From positions 1 through 20,548 of IMG/VR virus record IMGVR_UViG_3300047174_000192: a DNA stretch of 20,548 nucleotides; one strand, given 5' to 3'. A program made the position numbers and the translations under genes. The notes under the pieces are model-generated. The model did no database searches. It saw only the letters and a list, made by a program, of their open reading frames with translations, and was not told where the DNA came from. This DNA is from a virus. Below, piece by piece: positions 1 through 6,573 of the stretch. How positions within the stretch are numbered: the first letter of the stretch is position 1; every line of letters begins with the position of its first letter.

Positions 1-343
1 CTCGGGATAGCGAAGGCCCTCTAGCTTGGCGTCCTTTCGAGATGCAATCGGCGACATTATCCCGAACGGTTCCTAGAAATAGATGGTCGGGGTTGACACA
101 AGAGGGATTATCGCACTTATGGAGAACCCAAAGACCGTTCGGGATTGGTCCCTTAAACATTAAAAAAGATGCGTGATGGGCGCGATCCGAGTCGCCTCCA
201 AAATTAAAATAGCCGTACCCGTGGCCACGCTTGAGGCCCCCAAGCCAAAACCAACATCCGCTCGGGTGAACGCGATACATCGTGGAGAACTTGGCTTGTT
301 TAGTTGGGAATCGTTTCCATTTTGATGGATAACTATTAGCCAT
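1..343 (-). CDS. HNH homing-type endonuclease, 3' end beyond window
   Basis: The first 114 residues of an HNH endonuclease are visible; the C-terminus lies outside the window. The N-terminal half carries W31, W33 and a GYGYF stretch (42-46) typical of the small phage HNH_3-like enzymes. The paired H56-H57 precede the core LHKCDNPSCVNPDHL (74-88), which gives H75, C77, C82, N84 and H87 as metal and catalytic residues, followed by the usual GTVRDNVADCISKGR tail (91-105). The ATG at 343 has an AAGGA ribosome-binding site about 6 bases upstream and overlaps the stop of the preceding gene by 8 bases. The family makes nicks or breaks in DNA, and in phages acts as a free-standing homing or packaging-associated nuclease. 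Which of these roles applies cannot be told here. Confidence 0.88.
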   Translation of the reverse strand, partial: MANSYPSKWKRFPTKQAKFSTMYRVHPSGCWFWLGGLKRGHGYGYFNFGGDSDRAHHASFLMFKGPIPNGLWVLHKCDNPSCVNPDHLFLGTVRDNVADCISKGRQARGPSLSR

Positions 344-776
344 GTTGTTTCCTTGGGTTGGTTTCTAATTTGATTGTCTTGGCGTCCCGGCTCGCGAGCC
401 ATCCCTTCGCTTTTGCGGCCTTACGATGGCTTTCAATCCACCGATGACAATGATCGCATACGGCCTTCCAAAAACGTAGGTCATTAAGGAGCTTGCCTCT
501 TCCGCGAACATGATGAGGGTATGGAAGCGCCGGAGTTTTGATGTGAAGCTCCTTGCAAATAGCCGTGCAAAAGTGGTTCCTTGGATTCGCCCGCCATACG
601 GGCTTGAGCCTTCGGTAAAGTTCGTTTTCCTTTTTCTGCTTGTCGCTCACCGGGCGTATTCTTGACTGTGCTTTTCTTATCGAGGATCGAACCTTGTCAA
701 GGTCCCATGCCCATCGGTTGTTCTTCTCGTCCCAAATCGCGTCTTTATGCGGCTTGAGATGGCGTCGTGGTTTCAT
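336..776 (-). CDS. small HNH-like zinc-binding phage protein
   Basis: A basic 146-residue protein. The C-terminal half has a Cys/His arrangement: C70 and C74, then PHHVRGRGKLLND (87-99), then CDHCHRWIESH (107-117). This resembles the many phage proteins with a His-His-x-Arg-Gly-Arg segment followed by a C-x2-C-H-x-W-I segment, which are treated as degenerate or minimal HNH/zinc-ribbon nucleases. The N-terminal 60 residues are charged and probably not globular. The start is set by an ATGA overlap with the preceding gene. A longer reading from 869 would overlap that gene by about 97 bases and is not favoured. The function, nuclease or DNA-binding, is inferred from the motif only. Confidence 0.72.
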   Translation of the reverse strand: MKPRRHLKPHKDAIWDEKNNRWAWDLDKVRSSIRKAQSRIRPVSDKQKKENELYRRLKPVWRANPRNHFCTAICKELHIKTPALPYPHHVRGRGKLLNDLRFWKAVCDHCHRWIESHRKAAKAKGWLASRDAKTIKLETNPRKQHG

Positions 777-1153
777 AGGCCTAGGTTGAGTTGAGGCGTG
801 CACATGGCCCGATAGGAATCGACATCGTACCGCTTCACGAAGGCCCGGGCCAAGGCGTTGTTGATGCACCGATATTCAAAGATTGTACGTCCGGCGCTCG
901 CCTGGAATGTGCTTCGGCGCCAATTTCCGGTTTTTTCCACAAGACCCATCTTGGTGACCATCCGCCATGCCGAGCCTATGACGTTTCGGTCATCGTCGGT
1001 GAGGAGAAAATCGAAAGTCACTTCATCGGGCCAAAACACATCATTCTTCTCCGACGCCTTCTTGGCGATGAGAAGGCACGAAGTGAGGAGCTTCTTGTTT
1101 TTCCACGTAAACTGCCTAAGCGCGATCTCGTCTAAATGTTGATCGACGTTCAT
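773..1153 (-). CDS. phage protein with winged-helix-like C-terminal half
   Basis: 126 residues, no signal peptide or membrane segment. The segment around residues 53-95 (DDRNVIGSAWRMVTKMGLVEKTGNWR and on) has the look of a winged helix: a GSAWR helix, a MGLVEKTG turn, and an RRS..ASAGR wing. Similar small phage proteins contain the same pattern and are often annotated only as hypothetical. It starts in an ATGA overlap with the upstream small gene and ends in an ATGA overlap with the downstream HNH-like gene, so it is probably translated by coupling. A DNA-binding role is an inference from the predicted fold. Confidence 0.7.
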   Translation of the reverse strand: MNVDQHLDEIALRQFTWKNKKLLTSCLLIAKKASEKNDVFWPDEVTFDFLLTDDDRNVIGSAWRMVTKMGLVEKTGNWRRSTFQASAGRTIFEYRCINNALARAFVKRYDVDSYRAMCTPQLNLGL

Positions 1154-1367
1154 GGCTTGGAGGCAATTTCAATGGCCTTAAGGCCTATTCCATACATATA
1201 ACCGGTGGTCACAAGTAGGTTCTCTCGGGAGATTTCGTTATCCTCCTTGTAGCTCTCTTTATGAATCCGAGACCCCGCCTCGTAAGAAGAAAACTCACCC
1301 GGTAGATGGCAAATTTACGGTTGTAGGTGATATAGACTTGATAGAGGTCGGACAGGTTCTTTTTCAT
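1150..1367 (-). CDS. small conserved-looking protein split across two frames (frameshift)
   Basis: From the ATG at 1367 one frame reads about 24 plausible residues (MKKNLSDLYQVYITYNRKFA and on) and then turns into arginine-rich, non-protein-like sequence. The -1 frame, open from about 1317, reads as an acidic, well-composed protein (EFSSYEAGSRIHKESYKED and on). It ends at 1150 in an ATGA overlap with the next gene, exactly as neighbouring genes do. The second frame has no ATG, GTG or TTG after its upstream stop. The span is 218 bases, one short of 73 codons, so a single added base, for example in the GGG run near 1297-1299, would restore one 72-residue product. Possibilities are a sequencing indel, a real disabling mutation or programmed frameshifting. 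No function recognised. Confidence 0.55.
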
Positions 1368-1372
1368 GCGTT

Positions 1373-2098
1373 TTATTTGGGTAGGTTGGAGGCTAAAAAT
1401 TCGGGACACGCCTTAAGCTTAGCTCCGAGGCAAAACTCGCATTGCTTGCGCCCCGGTGTACGTTCGGCGTTCTCGTCGAGGGCGGATATGGACGCGATCT
1501 TTTCTTTCTCATAAAGAGATTGAAGCTCCTCCACCGAGAGCCGAGTGTGTTGGGAAATGGATTTATCGGGAAGCGCATAGTTGGGATGAATGAGAGCGAT
1601 TATGGCGCTTTTGATGGTGAATTTTTCCGAGTAGGCCACGAGCGTTCCCTCGGTAAACATCTGTTCATTTTGCTCAATCGGACCTACAGGAATGTATCCG
1701 GTATGAGGGTTGGGATGGCCGGTTTTGTAGTTGATGATGAGAGCGCGGCTATCGGGAGAGAAATAGACCACATCCGGTTTTGCGGAGAACAAAGGCTCTC
1801 CCTCGCCATCAAAGCCCCAAAACCGATTCTCGCGCACAACGGTAGAGCCCTCGAAATTGAGAAGCTCAACTAACCTACCTTCCTCAAAAACACACCGCTC
1901 ATAGCAAATGCGGTCGGAATGGTTGAGGGCATCCGGCGAGAGCTTGCCTTCGAGAGCCGCATGAATCTTATCACCACGAGAAGCTGCCCGCTTTTTGCCC
2001 ATTTCCTTGAGATGCTTTTCAAGGGCAAAGGAGCCGGAGCAAAGCATGATTCTAGGCATGGAGGATGCCGATGGGAGACCTTGGCGCTCGTCGATCAT
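1373..2098 (-). CDS. PD-(D/E)XK nuclease-like protein (Cas4/AddB/DUF2800 type)
   Basis: 241 residues. Motifs in order: PRIMLCSGSF (15-24), the opening typical of DUF2800/PDDEXK_1 phage proteins, with C20; RGDKIHAALEG (41-51) with H46; AKPDVVYF (106-113) with D109; ALIINYKTG (119-127); QNEQM (143-147); and a C-terminal cysteine group C220, C223, C231. C20 plus the last three match the layout of the 4Fe-4S-bearing Cas4/AddB nucleases. The residue expected to be the second catalytic Asp of the D-x-K motif is N123, so activity may be lost or altered. Position next to ERF suggests a role in recombination, such as end processing. It starts in an ATGA overlap with the upstream gene. Confidence 0.82.
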   Translation of the reverse strand: MIDERQGLPSASSMPRIMLCSGSFALEKHLKEMGKKRAASRGDKIHAALEGKLSPDALNHSDRICYERCVFEEGRLVELLNFEGSTVVRENRFWGFDGEGEPLFSAKPDVVYFSPDSRALIINYKTGHPNPHTGYIPVGPIEQNEQMFTEGTLVAYSEKFTIKSAIIALIHPNYALPDKSISQHTRLSVEELQSLYEKEKIASISALDENAERTPGRKQCEFCLGAKLKACPEFLASNLPK

Positions 2099-2562
2099 TT
2101 TTCGGGGAGGGCAAGGATGGTCTTCAAATTAGGCATCTCGCCGGGGTTGGATTTCATGAGAGCGGGAATGGCTACTTGTCCAAAAGTGCGCCCACCCCCA
2201 ATGACAAAATGTGCCAAAAATTCTTCCTCGAAAGTGGTGATTCCAACCTCGACGGCCTCAAGCTTGGCCTTGACGCAAAGGAGGAGCGCTCGCCATTTGG
2301 ACCGGCAGGCTTGCTCCCACGCTATATAGGACTTTTCCGGTGGAAGTGAAACGGTTTTGCCGTAACGCTTGGCCGTGGTAAAATCCTCTTTTCTAGGCAG
2401 GGGTAAGTCAAAACGAATAGCCCGATTCTTCACCTCGAACATCATCGTGGCTTTGTCCGGATCGTCCGCGATCATAAATCGCGTGCATCCATACTTATTG
2501 AGAATTTTACGAAGCTCCGCTTGGGACCTTTCGACGGAAACGGATGTGTCTTGCGCGTACAT
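2095..2562 (-). CDS. conserved phage protein of the recombination block
   Basis: 155 residues, soluble. It begins MYAQDTSVSVERSQAELRK, and has a middle part with an AWEQACRSKWRALLLCVKAKLEAVE helix region (81-105) and a GITTFEEEFLAHFVI segment (107-121). I recognise this as a widespread phage hypothetical family that usually sits near annealing proteins and Cas4-like nucleases, but know no assigned biochemical function. AGGGAT lies about 8 bases before the ATG at 2562, a good ribosome-binding site. The stop overlaps the next gene as ATGA. A role in recombination is suggested by context only. Confidence 0.8.
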   Translation of the reverse strand: MYAQDTSVSVERSQAELRKILNKYGCTRFMIADDPDKATMMFEVKNRAIRFDLPLPRKEDFTTAKRYGKTVSLPPEKSYIAWEQACRSKWRALLLCVKAKLEAVEVGITTFEEEFLAHFVIGGGRTFGQVAIPALMKSNPGEMPNLKTILALPEK

Positions 2563-2565
2563 AAA

Positions 2566-3144
2566 TTATCCCTGAACTCGAACGCCGGTTTTTTTGAAGG
2601 TCCGAACAAAAGGAATAGGGAATCCCGCCTTCGCCGCCGCAATGATGGCCGAACGCTTGGGCACAAGGTCAAATAGGCCCGGTGAAGCGGCAAATGCCTT
2701 CACGGGGTCTTCAACCTCGAAATCCCACACCTCGGTTGTTTGGATGCCCGCTCCCGCGCTTGCGTCCGAGATGGGTGCTCCGGTGGTGCGGGCCTCGGTC
2801 ACTTGTTGGGCACGTTGGCTTTCCACGTAGGCCGCAACAAGGGACTTGAGGCGTGATTCCTCGGCGAGGAGAGGGGCCGAAAACTCCTTGGCCGCGGCGT
2901 CGATGTCCTTGCCTAATTTGGTGATCGGAGCCTTGATATCAGCCCGCGATTCTTCCATGAATTTCAAGCATCCCTTGATAAGTCGGAGCACCGGATTACA
3001 TGCCTCCATGTCCTCCGGGCTTTTGATCGTAACAATTTTTTTGGCGGAATCCCGAGCCTGCTCAAGGAGCATGATGGCATCATCGGTGACGTTATACGTC
3101 ATCGTGGTGAGATTGGCCGCGAGGGCGAGTTTCTTATCGCTCAT
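2566..3144 (-). CDS. coiled-coil phage protein, partner of ERF annealing protein
   Basis: 192 residues from the ATG at 3144, which has AAGGAG 8 bases upstream and overlaps the ERF stop as ATGA; a longer reading from 3180 is not favoured. Residues about 20-120 are helical and charged (YNVTDDAIMLLEQA, then RLKSLVAAYVESQRAQQV), compatible with a coiled coil. The C-terminal part, VWDFEVEDPVKAF through PIPFVRTFKKTGVRV, matches a module seen in many phage proteins (DUF1351-like) encoded beside RecT/ERF genes, in which a predicted residue such as Trp-Asp-Phe-Glu precedes a PxxxxIR-type helix. The family is thought to assist recombination, though the mechanism is unknown to me. Confidence 0.78.
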   Translation of the reverse strand: MSDKKLALAANLTTMTYNVTDDAIMLLEQARDSAKKIVTIKSPEDMEACNPVLRLIKGCLKFMEESRADIKAPITKLGKDIDAAAKEFSAPLLAEESRLKSLVAAYVESQRAQQVTEARTTGAPISDASAGAGIQTTEVWDFEVEDPVKAFAASPGLFDLVPKRSAIIAAAKAGFPIPFVRTFKKTGVRVQG

Positions 3145-4142
3145 GATGCATTCTCCTTTTCCCATTCGGTCACAAACCAATTGATATTGATGATCGCCTT
3201 CTTGAGGGTTGACTCGTCTAGATCGGCAAGTGATTTAGCCTTTTTCGTGCGCTTGGCGTTGATCTTTTCTAGCGTCCACTCCTCCACGAGATTGTGCCGC
3301 TCGCAAAGCTTTCTAAACCCATCTAGTAGCCCTTCGGGAAAGTTTCCCGGCTCCATGGCGGAAGGCGAGGGATCGGGGTTCGGCTCGGGTGGGGCGGCTT
3401 CTTGTTTAGCCAATTCGAGCGTGGCCTCGTCGAGGGCGGCGCGGAGGGCCGCATCCTTGGCGTGCGCGGCTCGGCCTAGGGGCGAGTTAGGCTGTGAAAT
3501 TGGTTTCCATGTCCGAGCCCAATAAGCAAATCCCTTCGGCGCGTTGGCGTAGATTTCGCCGAGCTTTTTACCCTTAAACTCGTAGGTTTTGTCCTCATTG
3601 TTGCCGAAGGGAAGATGCCACGCCACTTCTCGCCACGGAAGCGCGGGCTTGGGAGCTTTTGGAGCGGGTTCCGGGCTATCGACTTCGGGATCGGTCATGA
3701 AGTCCTTAGTCGGGATCGTAAACATTTGCAAGATGGCGTACTTGAGCGCCACGGACATGGCCTTATTGCTGGATTTATCCCCCGCATCCATGCCTTCTCC
3801 TACCACTTCGCATTCAATCTTGGAGCCGTCCTCCGCATGGAAGGCAAACCGGATTTTGAGGATGCGATAGATGAGGAGGCCACCGTTCTTGGTTGCCCGT
3901 TCCTCGCGGGCTTGTTCGAGCACGGTGGTGGTGATGAAGATTCCGCTCTTAACAAATAAAGGGTGAATCTCATTAATCACATCGTCGATGCCTCGGTAGG
4001 CGTAGCCGCCCTGACTAGAATTTTGGCGATTCTTGTCGATAGCATCGATGTCCTTTTGGACGGCGAGAATGGCGCGGTTGATGGCCGGGTTCATGTAGGT
4101 ATTGATCGCCGTTTCCACGGCTTCTTTGGATGGAGTTTCCAT
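3141..4142 (-). CDS. erf: ERF-family single-strand annealing recombinase
   Basis: 333 residues. The ERF core is clear in residues about 20-150: GYAYRGIDDVINEIHPLFVKSG (46-67) and EGMDAGDKSSNKAMSVALKYAILQMF (116-141), the two signature blocks of the superfamily. ERF proteins form rings that anneal complementary single strands in phage recombination and genome circularisation. A Pro/Ala-rich linker (about 152-166) leads to a C-terminal segment (WHLPFG...KGKKLGEIYANAPKGFAYWA) that resembles the small exoX-like C-terminal module (inference). No clear ribosome-binding site precedes the ATG at 4142, 9 bases after the previous stop, so a start further in, such as M17, is possible. Confidence 0.9.
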   Translation of the reverse strand: METPSKEAVETAINTYMNPAINRAILAVQKDIDAIDKNRQNSSQGGYAYRGIDDVINEIHPLFVKSGIFITTTVLEQAREERATKNGGLLIYRILKIRFAFHAEDGSKIECEVVGEGMDAGDKSSNKAMSVALKYAILQMFTIPTKDFMTDPEVDSPEPAPKAPKPALPWREVAWHLPFGNNEDKTYEFKGKKLGEIYANAPKGFAYWARTWKPISQPNSPLGRAAHAKDAALRAALDEATLELAKQEAAPPEPNPDPSPSAMEPGNFPEGLLDGFRKLCERHNLVEEWTLEKINAKRTKKAKSLADLDESTLKKAIININWFVTEWEKENAS

Positions 4143-4151
4143 TGGGGATGC

Positions 4152-4424
4152 CTAGCTAACCGGAGTAAGGCTTTGGTATTGATCCAAACCCCACTTCATG
4201 AAGTAATACTTTCCGCCGCGTCCTCGTTTGGCCAAGGAATTGCGACGGAACATGCCCGGAAACCGCTCGGGATGAAACTTCACCTCTTTGCGGAAGTCGT
4301 GCATATTGATTTTGTGACCCTTGGCTTGTAGGTATGCGAGTGCTCCTTTGAAATCAAAGTCGCCCGTTACCACGTTATTTACCGGCGTGGAAATGGGTTG
4401 GGTCTTTTTGGGGGTTTTCTTCAT
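4152..4424 (-). CDS. small basic phage protein, unknown
   Basis: 90 residues, strongly basic, beginning MKKTPKKTQPISTP, with a middle block ALAYLQAKGHKINMHDFRKEVKFHPERFP and a GRGGKYYFMKWGLDQY C-terminus. The pattern of a short helix-turn-helix followed by a basic, aromatic tail would suit a DNA-binding accessory or excisionase-like protein, but I do not recognise a family. AAGGAG lies 11 bases before the ATG, inside the stop region of the upstream gene. Confidence 0.65.
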   Translation of the reverse strand: MKKTPKKTQPISTPVNNVVTGDFDFKGALAYLQAKGHKINMHDFRKEVKFHPERFPGMFRRNSLAKRGRGGKYYFMKWGLDQYQSLTPVS

Positions 4425-4432
4425 AAAATGAG

Positions 4433-4828
4433 TTACTCCTTGTGCCTGCGAAGGCGGTCGAGGAGCTTTGTGAGTTCCTTTTCCGCGCCTAAAATGTCGT
4501 TGGGATAGACGCGATAAATAGCCCGAATCTTCCCTTCGAGATGCACGGTATATTGCATGAGCGGAGAACTTGTTCGGCAGCTCTCCCGAAAAAACTTCTC
4601 GAAAGTCGAGACAATGCCGCAGCGGAGCTTGGATAGTTGATTCTCGGATGCCTCGCTTGATTTCTCATTCGGCACAAGGCCGGTAGGCACATCGATAGCC
4701 GCAATCTTGTCGGTCACGACCACTTCCGCGTCGGAGAAGGCCGGATTGACTTCTTTAAGGTAGGCGAGGATCGGGTCGAGCAACCCACGCATGTCGTTTT
4801 GCTCGCCGATGGTTAGAGTGTCGCTCAT
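4433..4828 (-). CDS. small phage protein, unknown
   Basis: 131 residues, soluble. It starts MSDTLTIGEQNDMRGLLD in an ATGA overlap with the preceding gene. The C-terminal 50 residues are basic and helical (FEKFFRESCRTSSPLMQYTV..., then LTKLLDRLRRHKE). No domain recognised. It belongs to the same coupled block as the genes on both sides. Confidence 0.65.
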   Translation of the reverse strand: MSDTLTIGEQNDMRGLLDPILAYLKEVNPAFSDAEVVVTDKIAAIDVPTGLVPNEKSSEASENQLSKLRCGIVSTFEKFFRESCRTSSPLMQYTVHLEGKIRAIYRVYPNDILGAEKELTKLLDRLRRHKE

Positions 4829-5034
4829 GACTTGGGCTCCTTGGATGGCGGCTCGGTTGGCATTTCGGAAAGTGGCTTTTCCAACATGGATTGAACAAAG
4901 GTCATGATCTGTGCAAACATGACCATGGCCATTGTCGGATTGGCCTCTTGTTCCTTCGTTATGGCGGGCTCGATATTTGTACCGAGTTCCACGCCGCCTT
5001 CGTTGTCTTCAAGGGTAATGGTGAGTTTTGGCAT
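4825..5034 (-). CDS. small acidic phage protein, unknown
   Basis: 69 residues from the ATG at 5034: MPKLTITLEDNEGGVELG..., followed by a methionine-rich helix (TMAMVMFAQIMTFVQSMLEK) and a Pro/Glu-rich tail. The opening is typical of short phage proteins with a beta-strand start. The ATG sits 5 bases after the upstream stop without a visible ribosome-binding site, and the stop overlaps the next gene as ATGA, both consistent with coupling. Function unknown. Confidence 0.6.
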   Translation of the reverse strand: MPKLTITLEDNEGGVELGTNIEPAITKEQEANPTMAMVMFAQIMTFVQSMLEKPLSEMPTEPPSKEPKS

Positions 5035-5039
5035 GGTCG

Positions 5040-5570
5040 TTAGGAAAGAGAGATGAAGCCGTGTGCCACGTCCCAACGGATGTGGCCGAGATGGGCGCCT
5101 TGCTTTTCGAGCTTGAGAAACTCCTCCACGGTCATGCCCTCTTTGTAGAGTTCAAAGACCTTGTGGGAACCGGACTCTTTGCGCTTCGGGTTCTCCGTGA
5201 CCTTGAGGTGAATTTTCTTGGTTACGTCGATACGGTGGCGCTTGCCTTCCGATTTCTCGGTCTTAGCGGCGACGATCTTTTTCTTCGTCTCAACCTTGGT
5301 AGGCTCGGGATTTTCGGTCTTGGCAATGCCTTTTTTCTCCGCGTTGCGGTAGGCGGTGAAAAGGGAAATAGAAATGTCTTTCGGCATGGAAGTCGCCTTT
5401 ACCTTTCGACCGCTCTTGGCGCTCACGTAGCCAAGGAATGTACCGCCGTCAAAAGCGGGAGCTACGCCTTGTTTGAAGCACTCCTCGAAAAGAGAGGCGC
5501 CGTCCCATTTGCGAGGCTTGTGCATCCGGATGGTGGCCTTGGGTTTGGTTTCGTCTATAGTCGTTGTCAT
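5040..5570 (-). CDS. phage protein with conserved C-terminal helical module
   Basis: 176 residues. The ATG at 5570 is preferred because AGGA lies 8 bases before it; a TTG at 5603 lacks this. The N-terminal part is Lys/Thr-rich. Residues about 30-70 resemble a small domain (LFEECFKQGVAPAFDGGTF), then comes a long Lys/Glu linker. The last about 45 residues (HKVFELYKEGMTVEEFL...HIRWDVAHGFISL) match a short module common in small phage proteins: Leu-Tyr-x-x-Gly-Met-Thr-Val, then W-D-x-x-H-G-F-I. It is the first gene of its block, behind a T-tract motif. Role unknown; a DNA-binding module is plausible. Confidence 0.72.
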   Translation of the reverse strand: MTTTIDETKPKATIRMHKPRKWDGASLFEECFKQGVAPAFDGGTFLGYVSAKSGRKVKATSMPKDISISLFTAYRNAEKKGIAKTENPEPTKVETKKKIVAAKTEKSEGKRHRIDVTKKIHLKVTENPKRKESGSHKVFELYKEGMTVEEFLKLEKQGAHLGHIRWDVAHGFISLS

Positions 5571-5609
5571 GGTGTTTTTCCTAATGGTTGATAATGTGCC
5601 CAAACTTGG

Positions 5610-5630
5610 TTAAAAAGCAACAAAAAACTT
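5610..5630 (-). repeat. 21-bp operon-boundary repeat, copy 1 (T-tract motif)
   Basis: These 21 bases are identical to 14734-14754. Read on the minus strand the core is GTTTTTTGTTGC followed by a TTTTTAA tract. It overlaps the stop codon of the gene at 5629-6573 and lies about 40 bases before the ATG at 5570. A TTGCTT hexamer could serve as -35 with CATTAT about 18 bases on, but the -10 is weak. Promoter or operator activity is inferred from position. Confidence 0.6.
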
Positions 5631-6573
5631 AATCGGCCTCCAAATCAAACCCGTGTTTTTTAAGGAGCGCGAGCGTGGCTTGCATCATGGCGACGGGGTC
5701 TTCCGCAGCTAAAGTCGGAAAATATCCGACGTAGAGATCGCCCTCATCGACGGCGCCGTGGCCTCCGAAGTTATCGAATCCCATGTTGAATGCCGCTTGG
5801 AACATAAATCTAGACTCGGCATCCTGGGCGCATGTAAAGAAGGCTAGAGCGTCAAGATCAAGCGGTTGATTAGCCGCTTTGATTTGGACTTCGATCATCA
5901 CGGTTGTCCGACGGCGAAAACCGGAGGAAATCCACACTTCGGCCCGGCGACCGGTGCGCTCAATAGCATCAATCGCCGCCATTGTTACCGCGCCTCGCGC
6001 TTGAGCTTGTTCGTGAGAATGGCCCATGGCCCCCGCATCCACATCAAGCATTACCTTGACGATGCGGTTGGAGGGCGAGAATTTGGCCTCGGATTCTTGC
6101 TTGTGGATCATGTTTTCGGGTTCACCCGAAAGAAACCGGCCCACATCCGGATAACCGCCATAGACCTCGTAAACTTGCTCTATCTTGGGTGCAAATTTAC
6201 GAAGCCGGTCGTCGATGCGACCCGATATTTCCGCACACTTAGCCGTCATCTCGGGCCATCCGAAACGAGCTTTCCTCATGGCATCATCCCATGTGGCGAA
6301 TATTTTCCCGCAGCTTTTGGCAGTAATGACGGTTCCGCGAGGGCTATCCGAATCGTTTTCTCGAAGCCTATCTTTTTCAATGTAGTTGAGAAATTCGGGA
6401 AGAGTGAATCGGTATACAATTCCGGAGTCGGTAACTTCTCCAACCTCATCCTTGATAGTCCACGCCTCGGGATAGACCGGTGGTACAATGCGCTTATCCC
6501 TTCCTGGAGGGGCATTGCTCGCCGATAAATCCAAGGCGGATTCCGCTTCCTTAATGATGTCGATGTCGTTCAT
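5629..6573 (-). CDS. partner of MoxR-like ATPase (DUF7192-like, possible VWA-like)
   Basis: 314 residues, soluble. Residues 138-155 (YGGYPDVGRFLSGEPENM) match a signature of phage and actinobacterial proteins encoded next to AAA ATPases, annotated DUF7192. The segment IVKVMLDVDAG (171-181) followed by alternating helices and strands (AAIDAIERTGRRAEVWIS, 199-216) looks like a Rossmann or VWA-like core, which would suit the known MoxR-VWA pairing, although no complete MIDAS (DxSxS) motif is visible. The start overlaps the ATPase stop as TAATG, so the two are made together. Likely a client-binding or assembly partner (inference). Confidence 0.7.
   Translation of the reverse strand: MNDIDIIKEAESALDLSASNAPPGRDKRIVPPVYPEAWTIKDEVGEVTDSGIVYRFTLPEFLNYIEKDRLRENDSDSPRGTVITAKSCGKIFATWDDAMRKARFGWPEMTAKCAEISGRIDDRLRKFAPKIEQVYEVYGGYPDVGRFLSGEPENMIHKQESEAKFSPSNRIVKVMLDVDAGAMGHSHEQAQARGAVTMAAIDAIERTGRRAEVWISSGFRRRTTVMIEVQIKAANQPLDLDALAFFTCAQDAESRFMFQAAFNMGFDNFGGHGAVDEGDLYVGYFPTLAAEDPVAMMQATLALLKKHGFDLEAD

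Noticed and set aside
160-402. 80-residue minus-strand frame
   Set aside because: Wrong frame: the overlapping frame from 343 carries the HNH motif with a ribosome-binding site.
1297-1320. Programmed -1 frameshift site
   Set aside because: No in-frame X-XXY-YYZ heptamer or clear downstream structure; a base error or mutation is simpler.
5866-6528. 220-residue plus-strand frame
   Set aside because: Antisense shadow of the DUF7192-like gene; no start signal and no domain.
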